Shown piece by piece: positions 50,636-59,238 of a DNA stretch of 64,000 nucleotides; positions within the stretch are counted from its first letter, which is position 1; each line of letters starts with the position of its first letter. The stretch is from Pseudomonas sp. ISL-84. GTDB taxonomy: Bacteria > Bacillota > Bacilli > Bacillales > Cytobacillaceae. The notes under the pieces are model-generated. The model did no database searches, had not been told where the DNA came from, and saw only the letters and a list, made by a program, of their open reading frames with translations. A program made the position numbers and the translations under genes. The stretch is taken from the NCBI GenBank assembly GCA_018613035.1, contig JAGGRA010000005.1:62001-126000 (forward strand). Direction: 5' to 3'.

Positions 50636-51631
50636 TTACAGTTCAGGTTTGACTAATATTATTTCATTAGGTTTAAGGCCAGTCCGAGTGTATAACTCAG
50701 GTATTTTTTCTCCTTCTAGCCCCGCTAAAATTAAAGCAAGCTTCCCTTGTTCAAAGGCATTTTGTACGGATTTTCCGAAGGCAATAGCAGAATAAAACTG
50801 TGCAGCGAATTCTCTTGCAGCATCATCGTAGACGGCTTCATTCATACCTATTGCACAGTCAATGTGTTCCGTTACAGCTTCTGCTTGTCCACTTGAAAAA
50901 CAGTTATTAAAAATAACGAGTTTAATTGAATCAGACATTGTCTTCATTAATAGGGTAACCGCCTCTTTAGATAGAAGACTTGTAGACCCTTCCGTCGTTT
51001 CTAGTACAATATCATGGTCTGGAGAACCGTGACCACTAAAATGAATTATATGGGGTTTTACTTCGTTTATAGCTTGTAAAATATCATTGGAACGTACTGC
51101 CCATCGAGATTGTAAATTGATTGAATCCCGGTATTCAGAAGCACGAATCTTTTCGTGTATGAGACGAATTTCTTGATCTAATCTTAATGAACTTTGGTCA
51201 ATAGGATTGGATGCTAAGAATAGAACGTTTATTTTTTCTGGAAGTGATTCGAAGTTAATTGAAATGGGATTGGAAGATATTTCTTGGCTAATTCTTTGTT
51301 GTTTTTTTAACTCATCTGTAATAGCTTTTGTATGTCTTAACTCAGCAGTTTTATTCTTCTTTAATTCTCTATCTTCTGAGCGCCGTAATTGATCTAACGC
51401 TTGATTTAAAGATTTAATTTTATTAGCTTTTTTTCCTTTAAGGTCACCTATTTTTTTTTGGGTATTAATCAGTTCTCTTTGTTTAGAATTAAGAGTCGAG
51501 GTACTTTTTGTACTCTGTATAGTTTTTAATGCTTTTGCCAACTTTTCTTGCTCTTTACCTATATCCTTTTCAATATTAGCAATCTCCTTTTCTAAACCCT
51601 GAACTTTGTTCCGATACATTGTAGCACTCAT
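50636..51631 (-). CDS. CHAT-domain (caspase-like) protease with coiled coil
   Basis: The 331-aa protein has an N-terminal coiled coil (about residues 1-115, LEKEIANIEKDIGKEQEKLA) and a CHAT cysteine protease domain. That domain has INVLFLASNP, the catalytic His in HFSGHGSPDH (about residue 197) and the catalytic Cys in VIFNNCFSSGQ (about 241). CHAT proteases are death-type effectors in several bacterial defence systems, where activation leads to cleavage of cell proteins. The ATG at 51631 follows aaagggg. It lies downstream of, and on the same strand as, a DUF1883 gene, which I propose is its partner. Substrates and trigger are unknown. Confidence 0.85.
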   Translation of the reverse strand: MSATMYRNKVQGLEKEIANIEKDIGKEQEKLAKALKTIQSTKSTSTLNSKQRELINTQKKIGDLKGKKANKIKSLNQALDQLRRSEDRELKKNKTAELRHTKAITDELKKQQRISQEISSNPISINFESLPEKINVLFLASNPIDQSSLRLDQEIRLIHEKIRASEYRDSINLQSRWAVRSNDILQAINEVKPHIIHFSGHGSPDHDIVLETTEGSTSLLSKEAVTLLMKTMSDSIKLVIFNNCFSSGQAEAVTEHIDCAIGMNEAVYDDAAREFAAQFYSAIAFGKSVQNAFEQGKLALILAGLEGEKIPELYTRTGLKPNEIILVKPEL

Positions 51632-51738
51632 AATAGCCACCCCTTTACTTTGATTTTGAATATAAGTCTTCCATCTTTAGGACGAATATATTTAAAGCAA
51701 TCGCTTTTTTTGAACCGTAGTTTAAATGATAAAAGAAA

Positions 51739-51758
51739 CTACCGAAATAAATCGGTAG
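51739..51758 (-). terminator. Hairpin between DUF1883 and CHAT genes
   Basis: CTACCGA and TCGGTAG form a perfect 7-bp stem with a 6-nt loop; the leftward strand continues with a T-rich tract. It may reduce read-through from the small gene into the protease gene. Confidence 0.65.
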
Positions 51759-51774
51759 ATCAAAAAGATAAATA

Positions 51775-52014
51775 TTAATAGAATCGGTATTTGTACTGTC
51801 CTCCACCATGGACAATAAGATACCACCTTCCAGCTCCTTCGACAGAAATATTTACAGGCGTGCGAGTGTAGTGGCCGCCATAATACTTGAATTTCCGTCC
51901 AGCTTTATAGTGTTGGAAGTTGATACTATCCACCAGAAACACATCAGCAGCATGTTTCAATTGGACTTCAACTGACAAGGAATTGTTAGTGTCAGCAAAT
52001 GGAATTTGAGCCAA
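51775..52014 (-). CDS. DUF1883 protein, probable partner of the CHAT protease
   Basis: The 79-aa beta-rich protein (LAQIPFADTNNSLSVEVQ; VFLVDSINFQHYKAG; GRWYLIVHGGG) fits DUF1883. From memory this domain is also found fused to or next to TIR-domain proteins, so it probably acts as the sensing or adaptor part of immune-like systems. I chose the TTG at 52014, which follows aaggaggt by about 8 nt; the GTG at 52023 overlaps that site. It is transcribed leftward ahead of the CHAT gene with a hairpin between. Confidence 0.7.
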   Translation of the reverse strand: MAQIPFADTNNSLSVEVQLKHAADVFLVDSINFQHYKAGRKFKYYGGHYTRTPVNISVEGAGRWYLIVHGGGQYKYRFY

Positions 52015-52148
52015 GATAACCACCTCCTTAAAGAAAATTTTATCATAAATTGGAAATTAAGGGGTTATTTTGAAGAATGTCGTTCAATTAAATTAAAGAC
52101 TAATTCTTTGTTAAAGAGAAGGGAGTAGAAACTGTTACACTTAAAAAT

Positions 52149-52265
52149 ATGGGCGTTCTAATGGTAAACACGTTGACATTAAGTAGTATTCTTATGACAA
52201 TTCGTAAAGAATATGATGAAGCTATTTCAGAACCTTCATTTCTCCTTTCTAATATTTCATTGTAA
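52149..52265 (+). CDS. Possible 38-aa ORF upstream of the terminal recombinase
   Basis: An ATG ORF (MGVLMVNTLTLSSILMTIR..., ending NISL) ends 24 bp before the recombinase ATG. The ribosome site is far upstream (aagggag at about 52122). It may be a small leader peptide or chance. The product is partly hydrophobic and has no known domain. Confidence 0.25.
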   Translation: MGVLMVNTLTLSSILMTIRKEYDEAISEPSFLLSNISL

Positions 52266-52289
52266 AATCAACTTGAAGGAGGTAATGAG

Positions 52290-54008
52290 ATGGATATAAA
52301 AAAAGTAGCTATTTATGTAAGGGTAAGTACTGAAGAACAAGCCTCGGAAGGCTATAGTATTAGCGCTCAATTACAAACTCTACGACAATATGCACAACTT
52401 TATAATTGGGAAATCGTCGACGAGTATGTGGATGAAGGGATTTCTGGAAAGAATATCACCGGCCGCCCTGCTATGCAAAGACTTGTAGCAGACGTTGAAC
52501 AGGAAAAATTTCAGGCTGTACTTGTATGGAAAATATCACGTTTATCGCGGAATATGTTAGATACTCTTACTTTGTTAGACAAATTTGAAGATTACGGAGT
52601 AAAGTTTATCTCTTATTCCGAGAACTTTGATACCAGTAGTCCAATAGGCCGTCTAGTCGTTCAGCTGATGGCTTCTATTGCCGAAATGGAAAGAAATACA
52701 TTGTCTGAGAACGTTAAACTTGGTATGAAACAACGAGCCTTAGAAGGTTCATGGAATGGCGGTGTTATATTTGGTTATGATTCTATTGAAAAGGAACTCG
52801 TAAAAAACAAAGAGGAAGCTGAAGTAGTTAAACTGATATACACTCTTTATTCCCAAGGAAAAGGTTTAAAAGCCATTGCAAATCAGCTTAATAAAAATGG
52901 GTATCGAACCAAACGTGATCGTCATTTTTCTATAAATGGAGTGGCAACTATTTTAGATAACCCAGTCTATAACGGAAAAATTAGCTGGTTAAAGGTTGAA
53001 AACTGGGATAAGAAGAGAAGAAGAGGCAGAAATGATAATCCCATTTTAGTAGAAGGTCAGCATGAAGCGATTATCAATGATGAACTTTGGAGTCTTGTTC
53101 AATCTCGAAGGAAAAGTAAATCGTTCAAGCAAAGACAATCCAACGAACCGTTTCTATTGAGCAAGATTTTACGCTGTCCTGATTGCGGACAAGGGATGGT
53201 ACCTTCAATTACTACTTACACTTTAAGCGACGGTACCAAAAGAAAGCACAGATATTATGTTTGCAGTGATTTTCACAACAAGGGATCAGCAGCCTGTAAA
53301 GCCAATTCAGTTAAAGCATATGATGCTGAAAACGCTCTGTTCCAACGTATAGAGAGCTTTTTATCCAATAAAGAAAAGTTTGATGAAACTATTAACTCAC
53401 TAACAAAACACTCAATTGAATCCATAAAAAAACTTAAAGAAGAACTGGAAGAAACTGATTCAAAGTTAGAGGAAACACTAGTACTTCAGAATAGATATCT
53501 AGAAGCTTTTGAACAAAATCTTTTTCCTGTTGCGGTTTTGCAAGAACGCTTACAGCAAGTGGCTATTGAAAAGAGTGCAATTGAACAAAAGAGGAATAAT
53601 TTAATAACGGAAATAACTAAATTTGATACAAAAGTTATTCCTCCAGAATTGGTACATCTTCTCCTAGAAAAATTTGTAGAAGTCTATACGTCCTCTACTA
53701 GAGATAAACAAAAGCAATTACTACAGCTTTTGGTTAAACAGATCACCGTTGGACGAACAAATAATCATCGACGTCAAATTGATGAGGTTGAACTTGAATT
53801 TGATTTTACGGAAGTTAACCTTTCAAACACGTTTACACTTATCCACATGCTATATTTAGAAACAGAAAAAGAAGGCTTATCAACACCTTCTATCTCTGCT
53901 TCAAATGGCAAATATCCACCTTATCTTCAGATTTTTTTGCCTCTATTTATGGTACGGTTCACCCCGATTAATCCGAAATGCCCGATAAACCTGCTCCAGC
54001 AGGATTAG
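52290..54008 (+). CDS. Large serine recombinase spanning the att core (572 aa)
   Basis: A full-length large serine recombinase: catalytic Ser in [22 protein letters not shown], recombinase domain, zinc ribbon ([12 protein letters not shown]... CKANS) and coiled coil. It likely drives integration and excision of the element. Its ATG follows aaggagg at 7 nt. The reading frame crosses the att core at 53944-53963, and the last about 15 codons are antisense to rlmH. After excision the frame would instead read VVI and stop (TAA), giving about 561 residues, with a terminator 20 bp further. CcrC recombinases of SCC are about the same size (about 558 aa, from memory). Confidence 0.93.
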   Translation: MDIKKVAIYVRVSTEEQASEGYSISAQLQTLRQYAQLYNWEIVDEYVDEGISGKNITGRPAMQRLVADVEQEKFQAVLVWKISRLSRNMLDTLTLLDKFEDYGVKFISYSENFDTSSPIGRLVVQLMASIAEMERNTLSENVKLGMKQRALEGSWNGGVIFGYDSIEKELVKNKEEAEVVKLIYTLYSQGKGLKAIANQLNKNGYRTKRDRHFSINGVATILDNPVYNGKISWLKVENWDKKRRRGRNDNPILVEGQHEAIINDELWSLVQSRRKSKSFKQRQSNEPFLLSKILRCPDCGQGMVPSITTYTLSDGTKRKHRYYVCSDFHNKGSAACKANSVKAYDAENALFQRIESFLSNKEKFDETINSLTKHSIESIKKLKEELEETDSKLEETLVLQNRYLEAFEQNLFPVAVLQERLQQVAIEKSAIEQKRNNLITEITKFDTKVIPPELVHLLLEKFVEVYTSSTRDKQKQLLQLLVKQITVGRTNNHRRQIDEVELEFDFTEVNLSNTFTLIHMLYLETEKEGLSTPSISASNGKYPPYLQIFLPLFMVRFTPINPKCPINLLQQD

Positions 54009-54422
54009 TTTCATAAGCTGATGGGGAAAGGTCATTTTTGAAAAAGAGAGTTTTTCATCAGCACGCTGGAGGACTTCCTGGCTGAGGCCGAGGGAGCCGC
54101 CGATGACAAAAGCAACTTTGCTTTTACCGTATGTAGCCAGCTTATCTAGTGAGTCGGCGAGTTCCTCTGATGATTTCATTTTGCCCTCAATAGCTAACGC
54201 AATGACATGAGCATCAGGGTGGATCTTAGAAAGAATCCGCTCAGCCTCTTTTTGCTTAACCTGAATCATCTCCGTTTCACTTAGTTCTTCAGGGGCCTTT
54301 TCGTCAGGAACTTCGATGATTTCCATTTTGGCATATGCCGACAGCCTTTTTAAGTATTCGTCAATTCCTTGCTTTAAGTATTTTTCTTTAAGCTTTCCTA
54401 CTGTAATAATTGAGATATTCAC
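53943..54422 (-). CDS. rlmH: 23S rRNA (pseudouridine1915-N3)-methyltransferase RlmH
   Basis: The 159-aa protein is RlmH (YydA in B. subtilis, OrfX in staphylococci). It has the SPOUT fold: [17 protein letters not shown] at the start, the SAM-binding knot [14 protein letters not shown], and the conserved end [11 protein letters not shown]. RlmH methylates pseudouridine 1915 in helix 69 of 23S rRNA. It is intact: the element inserted at its final codons and rebuilt them, with TAG as the present stop and TAA in the empty site. It overlaps convergently with the recombinase ORF by 66 bp. Confidence 0.97.
   Translation of the reverse strand: MNISIITVGKLKEKYLKQGIDEYLKRLSAYAKMEIIEVPDEKAPEELSETEMIQVKQKEAERILSKIHPDAHVIALAIEGKMKSSEELADSLDKLATYGKSKVAFVIGGSLGLSQEVLQRADEKLSFSKMTFPHQLMKLILLEQVYRAFRINRGEPYHK
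53944..53963. other. Attachment site, right end (att core in rlmH)
   Basis: TATTTATGGTACGGTTCACC lies at the 3' end of rlmH, coding GEPYHK and part of the stop on the minus strand. It equals the left copy at 21955-21974 except for one base. Confidence 0.85.
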
Positions 54423-54447
54423 AGCTCGTCCTCACTTTACAAACAAG

Positions 54448-54490
54448 ATATCCACATAAGTTATCCACATGTCCACAATTTTCATCCACA
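54448..54490. promoter_or_regulatory. DnaA-box cluster upstream of rlmH
   Basis: A perfect DnaA box TTATCCACA is at 54461-54469. Near matches ATATCCACA (54448-54456), ATGTCCACA (54469-54477) and TCATCCACA (54482-54490) share the orientation. A DnaA-box cluster beside yydA (rlmH) is known in B. subtilis as one of several origin-proximal clusters that titrate DnaA. Confidence 0.7.
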
Positions 54491-54502
54491 TCTTGTATGA
54501 GA

Positions 54503-54664
54503 TCATTCGTTCGCTACAACATATATTGCGTTATTTTGACAATATTCACAGGTTGTTGATAACTTTTTTTCCTCTTCAATTTTTGTTAATTGCGGGAATG
54601 TTTCGTACTCATCAACGACTACATCTATTGCCAGATCAACATGTTCTTCACAACAGTAAATCAT
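54503..54664 (-). CDS. CxxH/CxxC small zinc-binding protein (53 aa)
   Basis: The protein reads MIYCCEEHVDLAIDVVVDE at the start, with C-E-E-H near the front and CEYCQN near the end. This gives the CxxH and CxxC pairs of the conserved small family found between rlmH and htrA in many Bacillus (BA_5709 family). It probably binds one zinc. Role unknown. I chose the ATG at 54664. An alternative start seven codons upstream exists. It sits between the two DnaA-box groups. Confidence 0.85.
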   Translation of the reverse strand: MIYCCEEHVDLAIDVVVDEYETFPQLTKIEEEKKLSTTCEYCQNNAIYVVANE

Positions 54665-54712
54665 TTTACCCAGCTCTCCTTTCAAGCCGGAGCCTTCTTT
54701 TTTTAGCGCTCC

Positions 54713-54755
54713 TGTGGATAATTATTATTTTGCCTATGTATACAACTTATCCACA
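54713..54755. promoter_or_regulatory. DnaA boxes downstream of htrA
   Basis: Two perfect DnaA boxes in opposite orientation: TGTGGATAA at 54713-54721 and TTATCCACA at 54747-54755. Together with 54448-54490 they frame the CxxH/CxxC gene, and ATATTCACA at 54542-54550 lies inside it. Confidence 0.65.
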
Positions 54756-54775
54756 TCTCATCTTAACAAAACAAT

Positions 54776-54805
54776 AAAAAACAGGAAAGCGTATTCGCTT
54801 CCCCG
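54776..54805 (-). terminator. Terminator of htrA
   Basis: On the leftward strand GGGGAAGCG and CGCTTTCCTG pair around AATA with one mismatch and are followed by TTTTTTATT, directly after the htrA stop at 54826. Confidence 0.85.
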
Positions 54806-54825
54806 TTTATTCTTTCCGTAATTGC

Positions 54826-56052
54826 TTAAAATGTCTCGCCGCTCAGTTTTATGGTTGTTTCCTGCAATTTGCCCTCTCGGTAAAACTTAATCTTCATTTG
54901 TTCTCCAACTGCTTTTTTCGTGTAGAGGTGCTGGCGCAGTTCGATGATATCTTTTATTTCTTGTCCATCCATCTCAACTATGACATCCATCTCTTTCAAT
55001 CCGGCCTGTGCAGCTGGAGAGTTAGGTTCTACTTGCGTAATGGCAACCCCTGATTTAACATCCTTAGGCAGTTTCAATGCTTCCTGCTGATAGTAGCCAG
55101 GAATATCACTAACGGAAGTTAACTGAATCCCCATATATGGCCGCCTTACCTCGCCAAACTTTTCAAGGTCATCTATTACTGGCCGTGCATAGTTAATAGG
55201 GATTGCTAAGCCAATTCCTTCAACTGCATTCTGTGCTATCTTCATGGAATTAATGCCAATTAACTGGCCGCTGATGTTAACTAATGCTCCGCCGCTGTTT
55301 CCCGGATTGATGGCAGCATCCGTCTGGAGAACCTCTGCCTGCCAATCGACTGTTCCGTTTTGGTCAATATCAACTGGTACCGCGCGTTCTACTCCTGAGA
55401 TAATTCCCTGAGTTACTGAGCCAGAGAATTGTCCAAGAGGATTCCCTATAGCTATAACAGGTTCCCCTGGCTTTAAAGTATCCGAATCCCCAAATTCAGC
55501 TACAGTCTTAATTTCCTTTGCTTCTACTTCAAGTACAGCCAGGTCAGTCCATATATCGCTGCCGACCAGCCTTGCAGGAATCTTTGTGCCATCTGGCAAA
55601 CTTACTTCAAGTTCTTGAGCTCCTTCAACGACATGGTGATTCGTGACAATGAATGCTGTATTTCCTTCTTTTTTATAAATGACCCCTGAACCTGTTCCAG
55701 CAGGTTGTCCGCCGCCATTATTTTCGTTTGACCAAAATCCGGCTGTTTGGATGTTGGTAATGCTCACAACTGCATCACCTGCCTTATCGACAGCCTTGGT
55801 TACACCGGTCACCACATCAAGCGAGACATTTTGAACATTGGCATTGCCATTGTTGCCATCCGCATCTTCCTTTAACTCCTCATCGGGTTCAACCGTATAA
55901 GGGAGTACGTTATAATCGGATAGTTTAGGTACCGCAACAATGACAAGAATTGCCCCTAATATAATGCCTACAAGGCTGGCCAGAAAATATCCGCCTTTGT
56001 TGCCTTTTTGTCCTTTATAACGGTTCTGATGATCTTGATCATAATAACCCAA
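54826..56052 (-). CDS. htrC: HtrA-family membrane serine protease (YycK-like)
   Basis: The 408-aa protein has a membrane anchor (about residues 21-43), then a trypsin-like domain with the triad H140 (VTNHHVVEG), D170 (TDLAVLEV) and S253 (NPGNSGGAL), and a C-terminal PDZ domain (SGVAITQVEPNSPAAQAGL). It degrades misfolded envelope proteins outside the membrane. It lies downstream of walJ as in B. subtilis (yycK/htrC), but a terminator separates the two, so it has its own promoter. The start is a TTG with aaagga upstream. Confidence 0.93.
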   Translation of the reverse strand: MGYYDQDHQNRYKGQKGNKGGYFLASLVGIILGAILVIVAVPKLSDYNVLPYTVEPDEELKEDADGNNGNANVQNVSLDVVTGVTKAVDKAGDAVVSITNIQTAGFWSNENNGGGQPAGTGSGVIYKKEGNTAFIVTNHHVVEGAQELEVSLPDGTKIPARLVGSDIWTDLAVLEVEAKEIKTVAEFGDSDTLKPGEPVIAIGNPLGQFSGSVTQGIISGVERAVPVDIDQNGTVDWQAEVLQTDAAINPGNSGGALVNISGQLIGINSMKIAQNAVEGIGLAIPINYARPVIDDLEKFGEVRRPYMGIQLTSVSDIPGYYQQEALKLPKDVKSGVAITQVEPNSPAAQAGLKEMDVIVEMDGQEIKDIIELRQHLYTKKAVGEQMKIKFYREGKLQETTIKLSGETF

Positions 56053-56265
56053 GCCGTACCAATCCTTTCTTTATAAATTACCGAAACGCCAGCTTCCCGC
56101 AGTGCTGGAAAAAGCCGTTTAAGATATGAATGCTAAAATTTATTCTTCCTTTATACCCAATATTATACTCTCTCGATTTTAAAAATCTAATTAAAAGGCA
56201 CAAACTCAGGCAATCTTACGACTTTGTTCATACTTTTGTTTAAAATTTTTAAAAACAGCCTAATG

Positions 56266-56317
56266 AAAAAAAGGAATGCACAGCAGATCTAAAGATCTGA
56301 GCGCACTCCTTTTTTTT
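56266..56317 (-). terminator. Terminator of the walRK operon
   Basis: A long interrupted stem (AAAAAAAGGA/TCCTTTTTTT outside; CAGATC/GATCTG inside with a 4-nt loop) begins right after the walJ stop. Confidence 0.9.
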
Positions 56318-56318
56318 A

Positions 56319-57113
56319 TTAAACTGCCGTTAAAATAGTTGGTACCTTGGGATCAGTATCGTAGAGATCGAACTGCTCACCTACAATGATGCCTCGGCTC
56401 TCAAGCGTCTGGGTAACCGACATTCTGGCCAGGTCCTTAATATTATTATCAAGACTCAAGTGGGCTAGATAAAAGCTTTTTGTGCGGTCTCCAGCCACTT
56501 CACTCATAGCAAGGGCAGCATCTTCATTGGATACATGTCCCACATCGCTGAGGATTCTTCTTTTTATGTTCCATGGATATCGGCACATGCGAAGCATCTG
56601 GACATCATGATTGCTCTCAAACACATAAGCCTCAGCATTCGAGATAAGGCCTTTCATACGATCACTTACATAACCTGTATCGGTAATTAAAACAAGCTTT
56701 TTCCCATCCTGATGGAACACATAAAACATGGGATCAGCCGCATCGTGGGAAACGCCAAAAGATTCAATATCCAGGGAACCGAAAGTCTTAACAGTTTCCA
56801 TATCGAAATGGAACTTTTGGTCAACTGGAACTTGTCCAATTAAACTGTCCATTGCCTGCCAGGTTTTTTCATTGGCATATACCGGCAAATTATATTTTCT
56901 TGCAAGAATGCCTACACCTTTTATATGGTCACTGTGCTCGTGTGTCACTAAAATTCCTGAAAGCTTCCCCATATCCCGGTCAATCTGTTGAAATAAGGCT
57001 TCCATTTGCTTTCCGCTTAAGCCGGCATCAACCAGAAAGGAATGTTCCTCCGTCTCGACAAAGATCGCATTCCCAGTACTGCCGCTCGCGAGAACGCTGA
57101 ATTGCAAAGACAT
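56319..57113 (-). CDS. walJ: WalJ, metallo-beta-lactamase fold hydrolase (YycJ)
   Basis: The 264-aa protein has the metal-binding HxHxDH motif in [10 protein letters not shown] (about residues 58-67) plus [11 protein letters not shown] and LAHLSLDNN, typical of the YycJ/WalJ branch of the MBL nuclease fold. In Bacillus and Streptococcus WalJ is cotranscribed with walRK and influences cell-wall and replication-related phenotypes. It follows yycI by 6 bp. It is the last gene of the operon before a strong terminator. Confidence 0.95.
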   Translation of the reverse strand: MSLQFSVLASGSTGNAIFVETEEHSFLVDAGLSGKQMEALFQQIDRDMGKLSGILVTHEHSDHIKGVGILARKYNLPVYANEKTWQAMDSLIGQVPVDQKFHFDMETVKTFGSLDIESFGVSHDAADPMFYVFHQDGKKLVLITDTGYVSDRMKGLISNAEAYVFESNHDVQMLRMCRYPWNIKRRILSDVGHVSNEDAALAMSEVAGDRTKSFYLAHLSLDNNIKDLARMSVTQTLESRGIIVGEQFDLYDTDPKVPTILTAV

Positions 57114-57119
57114 TTTCTC

Positions 57120-57932
57120 TCACTCCACTAATTTTTTCTCTTCGTTGGTTAACTGAATAATCTGCCCCTCGAAGGCATGGACAAATAAGTTTTCCTCTCC
57201 ATTAATGACGAATCGCCAAGCAGGAGTTAATACTAGAGATGAGCTTGAATGCACAAGAGTAAAATATCCGAGTTCCACATTGGTAATCTTGGATTTTGGC
57301 TGCAGCGAGCCATTTTCAGAAAGTGTTTCAATCGCCTTTATTGGCTGAATCACTTTTTCTCTTTCCTGCATTTCTTCAATATCCTCCAGCATTGTCTGCT
57401 TATAAGATACAATTTCATTTTCCTCATTTAAGTAGAAAGTTAGCTCACCATTTAAATTCATATAAAACATTTTATCTTCAAATTGCTGATAATAAGTCAG
57501 TGTATTGCTGTTTTTGCTCTTCTCCCAAAAACGATATTGGTCTCCATATAAAACCTTGTTTTTAATAAATGAATTCAATTCAGAAGGATTAAATTTCTCG
57601 CTGATTTTATAAGGTTCATTCAGGACTGAGTTAAGGACTGTTCCTTCAGTAATCGTTATCTCCTGTCCTTTCAGCTTCGTTTTTTTCGCTTCTTCCATTT
57701 CTTCGATATCAAAAACCATCGGTTTGGCGCTTAAATATCTGTCTTTTGGATTGTTTTTTGGGAGATCCACATCAAATTCAATTTCATCTGTCTTGAGCCG
57801 CTTTTCAAAAGAAGCCTGTGCCATAGGCTCATACTGGCTTGCATCCTTCAGTTTAAAAAACTCATACATTAAATAGATATCCAAAACCAGGAAGGTTAAA
57901 ATAAAGATTGTTTTGATCTTACTCCAATCCAT
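57120..57932 (-). CDS. yycI: YycI, membrane regulator of WalK
   Basis: The 270-aa protein starts with one membrane helix (IKTIFILTFLVLDIYLMYEFF, about residues 5-25) and an extracytoplasmic domain rich in beta strands. YycI and YycH bind WalK in the membrane and keep it inactive. Its start overlaps the yycH stop by 14 bp, so the two are translationally coupled. Confidence 0.93.
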   Translation of the reverse strand: MDWSKIKTIFILTFLVLDIYLMYEFFKLKDASQYEPMAQASFEKRLKTDEIEFDVDLPKNNPKDRYLSAKPMVFDIEEMEEAKKTKLKGQEITITEGTVLNSVLNEPYKISEKFNPSELNSFIKNKVLYGDQYRFWEKSKNSNTLTYYQQFEDKMFYMNLNGELTFYLNEENEIVSYKQTMLEDIEEMQEREKVIQPIKAIETLSENGSLQPKSKITNVELGYFTLVHSSSSLVLTPAWRFVINGEENLFVHAFEGQIIQLTNEEKKLVE

Positions 57933-59238
57933 TATTCATACCTCCTGTTTCATCAAGTGAGATACTTTTCCATTCGCCTTCATAGAGATAAAACCAGGAA
58001 GGCTCTAACCGAACAAACATGTTTTGGGAGTCTTTGATCATTTTGTATCCCAATGCAATATCCTCCAAGTTTTTGGAATCAAACCCTTCAAGCTTTTCCA
58101 AGTACTTGATGACTGATTTCCCAGAACTTAAAGATACTTCAGTGGATTCTGTACGTAAGCCAAGCTGAAAGTTGCTTCGCAAATATTCCTCATTTTGTCC
58201 CCAAACTTGGCGAATCTCAGAAATCTTTGGATCATCGCTAAAAACCGGATAGCCCGAAGAATCATAAAGACGGAATGTTACCCGATGGCTAAGTTCATTC
58301 ATTTCGGCAAATTGGTAATTATCCGTCCATCCAGCATGTTCGTTTACAAAATCAATGCTCTTTTTTAAAAGATCTGTAGACTGAATGGTTGGATTATTGC
58401 CGGCCGCCAGCTTTACATATCGAAGTGTATTTTTATCAAAATTCACTCGAAGCAAGCTAACATTATCATTATATTCTTCTTCTGACGGCTGATAGTTTTT
58501 CTGGACTACACTTGGGTCACTGAATAAAGCATTTTTATATTTTTCCGAGTCCAGCTCTTTTGACAAATACTGATACCTAGCCATTTTTGTGTCATGTGCT
58601 GGCAAGAACAGGGTTCTTGAACTTGAAACTGGATATGAAAAATACTCTTTGTACTCCGGACGGTACTTAAAGAATTTGTTTTTGAAATTCTGAATAAAAG
58701 ATGCAGGTACATGGCTTCTATAGACCTGCTGGCTGTCTAAGGAAACGAAATAGACAATCCCATCTTCCTTTTGAGGTTCTTCAACATCTATTACTATTCG
58801 ATCAAATTGAAAATTAGTGAGATCCTTATCGTCAACTTTGATGACGGTTTTATACAATTCTATCGGAATAGAATCAGGGTAAACAATGACTGCTTTCCCC
58901 TCATTATGAACAAAAGAGGGGATTCCATCTACTTGAGAAGTGATATTTTCAAAATCAGTAAAATTCCATCTGCTGATTTCTTTAATCGTTTTTTCTATTT
59001 CGCTTGGGCTAACCGTACCATAATGTTGGTTGCTGCCATGGTGAAACAGAAGAGTATCCGGTCTGACAATTTTGCTAACATCTTTTTTAGCTGCTATCGC
59101 TACTTCCTGTACCGTATTGGTCTGTTCCATTGTTTCGTAGTTTGGCTGGTACGTCCAAAGATTCCAGGTTAACAGCGCACTTGTCGCAACCAGGATGGTT
59201 AGTATGATGGTTTTAATATTTTCATATGTCATTCCCAA
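57919..59238 (-). CDS. yycH: YycH, membrane regulator of WalK
   Basis: The 439-aa protein has one N-terminal membrane helix (about residues 9-29, TIILTILVATSALLTWNLW) and a large extracytoplasmic part of the YycH family. It forms a complex with YycI and WalK. It overlaps the walK stop by 10 bp. Confidence 0.94.
   Translation of the reverse strand: MGMTYENIKTIILTILVATSALLTWNLWTYQPNYETMEQTNTVQEVAIAAKKDVSKIVRPDTLLFHHGSNQHYGTVSPSEIEKTIKEISRWNFTDFENITSQVDGIPSFVHNEGKAVIVYPDSIPIELYKTVIKVDDKDLTNFQFDRIVIDVEEPQKEDGIVYFVSLDSQQVYRSHVPASFIQNFKNKFFKYRPEYKEYFSYPVSSSRTLFLPAHDTKMARYQYLSKELDSEKYKNALFSDPSVVQKNYQPSEEEYNDNVSLLRVNFDKNTLRYVKLAAGNNPTIQSTDLLKKSIDFVNEHAGWTDNYQFAEMNELSHRVTFRLYDSSGYPVFSDDPKISEIRQVWGQNEEYLRSNFQLGLRTESTEVSLSSGKSVIKYLEKLEGFDSKNLEDIALGYKMIKDSQNMFVRLEPSWFYLYEGEWKSISLDETGGMNNGLE

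Larger units (their letters stand above)
21955..53963. mobile_element. SCC-like integrative element at rlmH, about 32 kb
   Basis: The 20-bp direct repeats bound a block whose content differs from both flanks: AT-richer genes, three serine recombinases, a phage-type replication operon, BREX and other defence-like genes. Insertion at the rlmH 3' end keeps rlmH intact and is the hallmark site of staphylococcal SCC elements. Unlike SCC, the recombinase sits at the very end and reads through the att core. No mec or classic ccrAB pair, conjugation or capsid genes are seen, so transfer must rely on other means. The class assignment is inferred; the boundaries come from the sequence. Confidence 0.85.

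Noticed and set aside
52032-52289. A LexA box before the terminal recombinase
   Set aside because: GAATGTCGTTC is present near 52075 but lacks the GAAC-N4-GTTC spacing and is not a credible LexA site.
21955-53963. Classical SCCmec content (mecA, ccrAB pair, cch helicase)
   Set aside because: None of these is present; only the site and the size of the terminal recombinase resemble SCC.
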